From Desulforapulum autotrophicum (lineage in GTDB: Bacteria > Desulfobacterota > Desulfobacteria > Desulfobacterales > Desulfolunaceae), in the NCBI GenBank assembly GCA_020723285.1, contig DYJE01000007.1:97252-161251 (forward strand): a DNA stretch of 64,000 nt, written 5' to 3'. A model generated the notes under the pieces. That model ran no database searches. It worked only from the letters and a program-made list of their open reading frames with translations, and was not told where the DNA came from. Both the position numbers and the translations under genes were made by a program. Numbering within the stretch: position 1 is the first letter of the stretch; every line of letters starts with the position of its first letter. This document shows positions 58,341 to 64,000 of the stretch, piece by piece.

Positions 58341-58955
58341 ATGCGAAATAGTGAATTGGTGAAATCTATTGGCTACTATTTTAAAAGAATGATTAAAATA
58401 TCTTTAAATGCAGTTAGCGTTAATCTTTCAGACAAGAAAAGCTTTACAGGATCAATATTCGATCGATTTCAAGGTATTGATTTTCTTTTTCCATATTGCA
58501 AAAACGCTTCAATTCTTGATCTTGGTGCTTGTGATGGATTAGTCTCATATGAATTAGCGAGAAATGGTGCAAATATTATTCATGGTTTTGAGCGAGATAT
58601 TGATGATGTTTTTTTTGCTCGCCGTCTTTTTCGTGATGTGCCAATTGAAACAATTTTTAATGAAGCAAATTTTGCTGTACCTCCGGAAGTTTTTTTTAAT
58701 AGGCATAAATTAAATAAAAAATACGATATTGTTCTTTTTTTAGGCGTTTACCATCATTTAAAAAAAGATATGGATATACTTGAACTTGAGTTGCTACTAA
58801 AACGTTTGTTAGAAATGACCAAAACTTGGTTTGCTATTAGAACAGATTTGATTACCGAATGCGAATCAATAATTCTTTCAAATAATTTTAAAGTTGCATA
58901 TGATGCTCCCAAAATTAAAGAAGTAGGCAAATTAAAAATTTTTAAAAGAAATTGA
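58341..58955 (+). CDS. SAM-dependent methyltransferase-like protein
   Basis: 204 residues. Class I methyltransferase motif SILDLGACDGLVSYELARNG at about 58-77, then HGFERDIDDVFFARRLF and KYDIVLFLGVYHHLKKDMD, the usual motif I, II and IV positions. It may O-methylate a sugar. The gene lies in the AT-rich island. RBS AAAGG. Confidence 0.78.
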   Translation: MRNSELVKSIGYYFKRMIKISLNAVSVNLSDKKSFTGSIFDRFQGIDFLFPYCKNASILDLGACDGLVSYELARNGANIIHGFERDIDDVFFARRLFRDVPIETIFNEANFAVPPEVFFNRHKLNKKYDIVLFLGVYHHLKKDMDILELELLLKRLLEMTKTWFAIRTDLITECESIILSNNFKVAYDAPKIKEVGKLKIFKRN

Positions 58956-58975
58956 TGATGAGAAAAGAGTGATTA

Positions 58976-59878
58976 ATGAATAAAAATACAATAATCCACA
59001 TAGGTTTACACAAAACCGCCTCAACTTTTATGCAACAATATTTTTTTCCTTTATATCAAGACGAAATTGGGTACATCGAATTACGTGATTACGCACAAGG
59101 TTTTTTGACATATGTATTGCATTCAAATGAATTGGAATTTGATAGCAATATTGCATATGAAATATTTAATAGAGAAACATACAATATTAGAAAATATCGC
59201 AAACGATTGCTGATTTCTGATGAACAATTTTGCGGCTCACCATGGGATAACGCTCAAAATAGAAAAATTTATTTTGACCGTTTGAATCAAATATTCCCGG
59301 ATGCATATTATATAATAGTATTAAGAAATCAGCATGATATGCTTCAGAGCCTATATTTGCAATATATAAAAACAGGCGGGTCGGCAAATTGGAGGGAATT
59401 CTTAAACCATAAAAGGCATCCATTGAATTTTAGCTTAAAATCATATTTAAATTACGGTAATTATATAAAATATATTTCATCACGAATTGGGAAAGAAAGA
59501 ATTGGTTGTTTTTTTTACGAAGATATGAAATCTGATCCTAAAATGTTTTTGAAACAGATTTCCGAATTTTCAGGATTTGAAGTTGGGAATAATTTATCTA
59601 ACATTATTGTATCAAAAGCAAACAAATCAATATCCCCAAGATGGGTAAATATCTTAATATATGTAAATAAATTTGTTAAATCTGAGCGTCAGCCTTTCCT
59701 TTTATTGCCCAAAATATTGCATTTTATAATAATAAGAATGTGCATTAAATTATCATTTTCAAATAATAAAGAATTCATTCCTGTTGGACAAGTAGCTCAT
59801 TTTTGTAAAAATGAAAAAAACAATAATTATTCGATTATTGAAATTATAGGAAGAGAAATAAAACATCTTGGATATTAA
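58976..59878 (+). CDS. Sulfotransferase (PAPS-dependent)
   Basis: 300 residues. The 5'-phosphosulfate-binding loop is HIGLHKTASTFMQQYFF at residues 8-24, and the 3'-phosphate site is YIIVLRNQHDMLQSLYLQYI at about 112-131. It transfers sulfate from PAPS to a sugar hydroxyl. The PAPS supplier cysC is in the same island. It is 20 bases after the methyltransferase gene. Confidence 0.9.
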   Translation: MNKNTIIHIGLHKTASTFMQQYFFPLYQDEIGYIELRDYAQGFLTYVLHSNELEFDSNIAYEIFNRETYNIRKYRKRLLISDEQFCGSPWDNAQNRKIYFDRLNQIFPDAYYIIVLRNQHDMLQSLYLQYIKTGGSANWREFLNHKRHPLNFSLKSYLNYGNYIKYISSRIGKERIGCFFYEDMKSDPKMFLKQISEFSGFEVGNNLSNIIVSKANKSISPRWVNILIYVNKFVKSERQPFLLLPKILHFIIIRMCIKLSFSNNKEFIPVGQVAHFCKNEKNNNYSIIEIIGREIKHLGY

Positions 59879-59949
59879 AAATAAATATATTCGCATTAAA
59901 CTTTATTCTTAGTAAATTATAAGTGTTTTAAATAAGAAAATTATTATAT

Positions 59950-61245
59950 ATGGCATCATTTTTTAAAGATTTAATGAATGTAGGATTATCAAATTTTGCA
60001 ATTATAATATTTGGTTTAGGTAGAGCAATAATTACAGCACGATGGCTGGGCCCAAAAGCAAATGGTATTATTGCTGTTCTGTCAGTATATCCAGCACTAT
60101 TTATGTCAATAGGATCATTAGGTATTCAACAATCCACAACATATTTTATTGGAAAAAAAATATATTCAGAGAAAGATATAAAAACAAGTGTTTCTCAAAT
60201 ATGGTTTATAACATCTATTATTAGTATGTTTATTTGTTTTTTTCTAATTAAATATTTTAGCAATTCATGCAATAATATTATTTGGATAATATTTTCAATC
60301 ATTCCGATACCATTTAATTTATTTACGACTTATAATTCAGGTATTTATCTTGGAAAAAATCAAATTCAATTCTTTAATAAAATTAACTGGTTACCAGCGG
60401 CTATTGGATTTGTATCAATTTTATTTTTCGTAGTATATTTGCAATTAAATGTTAGTGGTGTATTAATTTCAGCAATTATTGGACCAGCATTAATGTTTTT
60501 CTTGCTTCTATTTAAAAATGATTTTATTAGATCTTTTAGTTTTTCAATAGACTTTAGAATTGTCAAATCTCTACTTGCATTAGGTATGATATATGCTGTT
60601 GCTTTATTAATAATAAATCTAAACGTTCAATTAGATATTCTAATATTAGATAAATTGTCGACTCCTTACGAAACTGGTATATATTCTAAAGGCGTAGCTA
60701 TTACTCAATATTTGTGGTACATACCTATGTTGTTAAGTACAATTATATTTGCTAGAAGTGCCAACGCCAAAGATGACTACCTGTTTTCAAAAAAAGTAGC
60801 TCAATTACTACGTGTTTCAATTATTTTGGTTTCTATAACATCTTTAATATTAATATTAACTGCAAAATATATTATTTTAGGGATGTTTGGAATAAAATTC
60901 TACGACAGTATTAGTGTTTTAAGGTTATTACTTCCTGGAATACTTTTGCTGACAATTTTTAAATGTTTAAACCAGGATTTGGCAGGTAAGGGGAAACCAT
61001 GGATTTCAATGAAAGCAATGATTCCCGCGTTGTTGATTAACATAATTTTAAATTATATTTTAATTCCAAATTATGGAGCAAGTGGAGCAGCAATTTCAAC
61101 TACAATAAGTTATTCATTTGCGACACTTATATTTTTATACATTTATAGTAAAGAAGTAGATATTAAAATTTCAGAAATTTTTCGCTATTCAATTGATGAT
61201 TTTCTTCCAATAACAAATGCGTTGAAACGCTTACTTTATAAATAA
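59950..61245 (+). CDS. Polysaccharide flippase (Wzx-like)
   Basis: 431 residues with about 12 transmembrane segments, an AT-rich gene. N-terminal FFKDLMNVGLSNFAIIIFGL and GRAIITARWLGPKANGIIAV match the oligosaccharide flippase/MATE-like Wzx family. It would move an undecaprenyl-linked glycan across the inner membrane. No polymerase (Wzy) or glycosyltransferase is seen in the window after it, so others must lie elsewhere. Confidence 0.88.
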   Translation: MASFFKDLMNVGLSNFAIIIFGLGRAIITARWLGPKANGIIAVLSVYPALFMSIGSLGIQQSTTYFIGKKIYSEKDIKTSVSQIWFITSIISMFICFFLIKYFSNSCNNIIWIIFSIIPIPFNLFTTYNSGIYLGKNQIQFFNKINWLPAAIGFVSILFFVVYLQLNVSGVLISAIIGPALMFFLLLFKNDFIRSFSFSIDFRIVKSLLALGMIYAVALLIINLNVQLDILILDKLSTPYETGIYSKGVAITQYLWYIPMLLSTIIFARSANAKDDYLFSKKVAQLLRVSIILVSITSLILILTAKYIILGMFGIKFYDSISVLRLLLPGILLLTIFKCLNQDLAGKGKPWISMKAMIPALLINIILNYILIPNYGASGAAISTTISYSFATLIFLYIYSKEVDIKISEIFRYSIDDFLPITNALKRLLYK

Positions 61246-61402
61246 AATTAATCGAGTACTTTTCGCATTTTAAATCTGAATTTATAATAAAAATCAGTGA
61301 TGTCCAGTTAGGTCTTTGCACGTCATATTTTTATATTGACGCATTTATTACACGGCATTTCAGTTGATTAAATTGACCCCTTGTTATTTAACTATAATAT
61401 TA

Positions 61403-62513
61403 ATCCGGCAATTAAACATGCCAATTATGCCACGTAAGCAATTTTAGGGTGTTTAAAGTACTTGGCCACTCTCTGTGGTTTTTTTTGAAGCATTCGTAAA
61501 TGCGACAGCGCATGACTTTTCAGTTCGGATTTTGATCTTGCAGGAACCTTGGAATAGACCCCATCTTTAAGATCACAATTCAGATATTCATCGGGGTTCA
61601 GCTCAGGAGAATAAGAGGACAGATAAAATAACTGGATCCGGTCCTTATGCTTCTCAACCCAATCTTTGACAATATTGCTGTGATGAACACGCAAATTATC
61701 GAGAATCAAATAAACTTTTTTCCCGGCATCTTTGATCAGGCAATTACAGAATTTTATGAATATTTGCGCGTTCATAGCTTTATCGTAAAGCATGAACCGT
61801 ACTTTCCCCTGGTTGGTAATCGCGGAGATCAGGCTGACACGCTCACGCCTGGCATTGCGGCTGATAACAGGGGTTTGTCCTTTAGGACTATAGCCGCGTC
61901 CCTGATGATCGGTGTTGCAAAGACCCGTTTCAACTCCCCAATTGATTTCGGCTTGTTCCTATTTAGCCATCTCAACAATGGACGGATATTCGTTTTCAAG
62001 CCATTGTTGAACAGCTTTAGGGTTCTGTTCATAGGCCCGGCGAAAGGGTTTTTGAGGGGTAAATCCCCATCGACTAAGGTACTCTCCGACTGTCTTGATG
62101 GGCATGTCGATTGAAAAATGTTGTCGAATCAAATCATTAACTGCTCGACGAGTCCAGAGAGCAAAGGGAAATTTTAATTGATCAGGCGTTTTATCGGTCA
62201 TGGCTCTTTTCAATTGTTTTTTCCTGAGACGGATCAAGTGTCCGGCAAGTCCCTGTTCTTCGACCGCGAGTTTTAGATTCTATGGCTTTCAAACCACCCC
62301 TTTTTATAGGCTGTATATATCTTGCTTACATTGGTGTGGTAAATGCTCACTATTTCAGCGATTTCTTTATTGCTCTTTCCTGATTTACGAAGTTGGATGA
62401 TTTGCTTCCGAAATTGTTCTTTTATTTCAGGTTTTAGTTTTCGGGTATCTGTTTTTTTCCATGCTAAGTTTCTTAGCATACTTTTCTCTTTTTGGTATAT
62501 TTATTTGCCGGTT
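61403..62513. mobile_element. IS630-type insertion sequence, copy B (inserted in the IS4-type element)
   Basis: Ends ATCCGGCAATTAAA (left, 61403) and, on the opposite strand, AACCGGCAAATAAA (right, to 62513), with TA flanks at 61401-61402 and 62514-62515. Length 1111 bases. Terminal repeats are close to those of copy A. The insertion lies in the non-coding leader of the IS4-type element, 20 bases before its transposase start. Confidence 0.82.
61425..62479 (-). pseudogene. IS630-family transposase (multiply damaged)
   Basis: The N-terminal helix-turn-helix (KPEIKEQFRKQIIQLRKSGK) is frameshifted near 62275 and again near 62220; then DQLKFPFALWTRRAV to PSIVEMAK is followed by an in-frame TAG (about 61959-61961) and continues as EQAEINWGVETGLCN, where the first catalytic Asp is now Val. 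The later LILDNLRVHHSN and LNPDEYLNCDLK are intact. It is dead. Confidence 0.88.
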
Positions 62514-62533
62514 TAATAAAAAGTGGTAAAAAA

Positions 62534-63711
62534 ATGAGCCTGCCATTGCCTGCAAAAAAAATTGATTCAATGACCTATAAACTATAAGCAGAACTTTTTA
62601 AAATGGCTCTACAAATTGTTTGAACACTTTCAGACCGTGGAGATCGCCCGTTAAAGATGGCCTTTGATGACCAGTTAACGCTCTGATTTATTTTCATCTT
62701 GAAGAACATGAAACGGCACGTGATCTTGTTCAGGATCTCAAGCACAATAAATTTGCAAAAGCTTGCATAACACCCAAGGGTGGTATAGGACGGAGCAGCT
62801 TCTGCGCATCGATAAATCAACGCGTTCTTGAACAGCTACAACATGTTTTCAAGGAGTTAAATAAGCAGGCCTCCATGGTATTATTCAAGCAATATGCAGA
62901 ACTTGGAGATCTGGTCGCTTTTGTTGGAAGCCTGATTAACGCTGTATTATCCAAGTGTTGGGCCGATTATAGAAAAAATTCAAAGAAAGCCAAGGGACAC
63001 TTTGGTTTCAATGTGAATCAGGGCATCCCCTCAAAAGTCCGGCTCATGGATGGAAACGTTTCTGAACGTTCTTTTATCAACATGATTCTTTCACCTGGTC
63101 AAACAGGTATCATGGATCGAGGCTATCAATCCCACAAAAACTTTGACTGCCTTCAGAACGAAAGGAAACATTTTGTTTGCAGAATCAAAGTGTCGACCGA
63201 CAAAACTGTTAATAAAGAATAACCTGTTGATCCTAATGGTTACATAATTAGTGACGCAGAGGTTTTCCTCGGAACAAAAGGAATCAATTAAATGGATAAA
63301 CCTGTACGCCTCGTTGGCTACAACGTTGAAGGTGCTGAATACTTCGTTGCCACAGATCGAAGATACCTTTCAGCGGAACAGGGCGCAACCATCTATAAAC
63401 TCAGATGGATTATTGAATCTTTTTAAAATTGCAGAAAAAATTTGAAAGTCGGTCGTTTGATCGCTCGAAGCAAACATTGCCTCATTGTTCAGATTTTCGG
63501 AGGTCTGATCTCTTATCGCCTCATGGCCATTAACTGCCGTGAACAATACAACGAAAAGGTTTCGATTGAGAGAATCAGAGAACTTAGAATCAAGATTAAT
63601 AACGAGTTTATGGGTTTTGAACAGTCAAACAACCCTGAATTTGATGATTATGACTTTGATCTCAAAGATCTTTTTCAGGGTTATTCAATAAACAAAACCG
63701 GACACTACTGA
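62534..63711 (+). pseudogene. IS4-family transposase (stop codons and frameshift)
   Basis: It starts MSLPLPAKKIDSMTYKL, with in-frame stops at 62585, 62621, 63220, 63289 and 63424, and one frameshift near 62680 (in DQLT to LIYFHLEEHETARD). The DDE region has VRLMDGNVSERSF, GIMDRGYQSHKNF, YKLRWIIESF and the end KVSIERIRELRIKINNEF. Many mutations show it is long inactive. Confidence 0.85.
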
Positions 63712-63854
63712 ATAAATATCCAAAAAAAATTGTTCAAAAAGAACTATTAAAAACACTGATAAATAGAATAGCATCAGTTACGCAAACATTTATTTTATCC
63801 GGTAGAATCAGAATACCGACATATATAATTAGTATTAAAAAAGAATTCATCATT

Positions 63855-64000
63855 AAAATCACTGCTGTCCGGTTAAAATTTTATAAAAACCCATAAGACA
63901 CTGTTATTAAAGCACATAATGCCTAATTTGAAAGGGATCGATTTGAATTCAGGAATTCTATATAAAAAACCCGTTTGGTACAAGAAAATCAGACCGAAAG
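63855..64000. other. Second IS-end-like sequence and partial frame at the window edge
   Basis: AAAATCACTGCTGTCCGGTTA at 63855-63874 resembles the left end of the IS4-type element in direct orientation. An ATG at 63919 opens a frame to the window end (MPNLKGIDLNSGILYKKPV) with no recognised family. It could be another element start. Confidence 0.3.

Larger units (their letters stand above)
61295..63710. mobile_element. Decayed IS4-type element, interrupted by an IS630-type element
   Basis: Left end CAGTGATGTCCAGTT at 61295-61309 and right end AACCGGACACTACTG at 63696-63710 are inverted repeats (12 of 15 match). Removing the 1.1-kb IS630-type insertion leaves about 1.3 kb, the usual length of IS4 elements. 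The transposase gene (62534-63711) has several stop codons. Confidence 0.7.

Noticed and set aside
61959..61961. Pyrrolysine or other recoding of the TAG in the IS630 copy B transposase
   Set aside because: The same gene has two frameshifts and a lost catalytic Asp, so it is a dead gene and recoding is not needed.

Overview
The window is a chromosomal segment of a moderately GC-rich Gram-negative bacterium. Gene content (lspA/lgt lipoprotein maturation, FadL-type porin, LPP20-like lipoprotein, OmpA-like protein), the order ileS-lspA-lgt-holA, an atypical FeoB with two DtxR-type regulators, and wHTH plus GDP-fucose genes all suggest a Desulfobacterota (deltaproteobacterial) host, possibly Desulfobacterales. 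This placement is inference: there is no rRNA in the window, and I recognised no tRNA gene or CRISPR array.

Layout. (1) 1-7.8 kb: the end of an nhaR-like regulator, then a TetR regulator, an FGGY sugar kinase, an HAD phosphatase, a FadL porin and a periplasmic protein. Two copies of one palindrome (2813 and 3530) suggest a compact regulon. An AAA+ ATPase/DUF4143 protein and a nitroreductase follow. (2) 8-20 kb: housekeeping genes: an S1 protein with five S1 domains, a membrane protein, a Nudix hydrolase, rsmG, and ileS-lspA-lgt-holA-pyk. (3) 19.6-32.5 kb: a toxin-antitoxin pair, a ParB-like gene overlapping an HrpB helicase and an EEP phosphatase, a signalling group (STAS, receiver with Cys pairs, chemoreceptor), a PHP-glycosyltransferase fusion followed at once by a radical SAM gene, and a PIN/Phd pair. 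(4) 32.7-44.5 kb: murJ-ftsB-TPR-rhodanese-DoxX, eno (behind a leader rich in inverted repeats), pyrG, the dtxR / feoB-like / dtxR-feoA locus, an LPP20-like lipoprotein and an OmpA-like protein.

(5) 44.6-61.2 kb is a surface-polysaccharide locus. A GC-rich part holds a UDP-glucuronate-epimerase-like gene, a winged-helix/Rossmann regulator, gmd, fcl, a TviB/WbpO-type dehydrogenase and a WbpP/TviC-type epimerase. It is followed by accessory genes (MntA/HepT, an Rpn-like nuclease, a beta-CASP nuclease). At about 54.79 kb base composition drops sharply to AT-rich. The AT-rich part holds cysC, a MurA paralogue, a methyltransferase-like gene, a sulfotransferase and a flippase. CysC makes PAPS and the sulfotransferase would use it, so this part most likely makes and exports a sulfated glycan. 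The MurA paralogue suggests a possible enolpyruvyl modification.

(6) 55.8-56.9 kb and 61.3-64.0 kb are insertion-sequence debris: two decayed IS630-type elements with matching terminal repeats, the second sitting inside the leader of a decayed IS4-type element. Three dispersed copies of a CGTAGGTCGG-type repeat lie beside toxin-like or nuclease genes.
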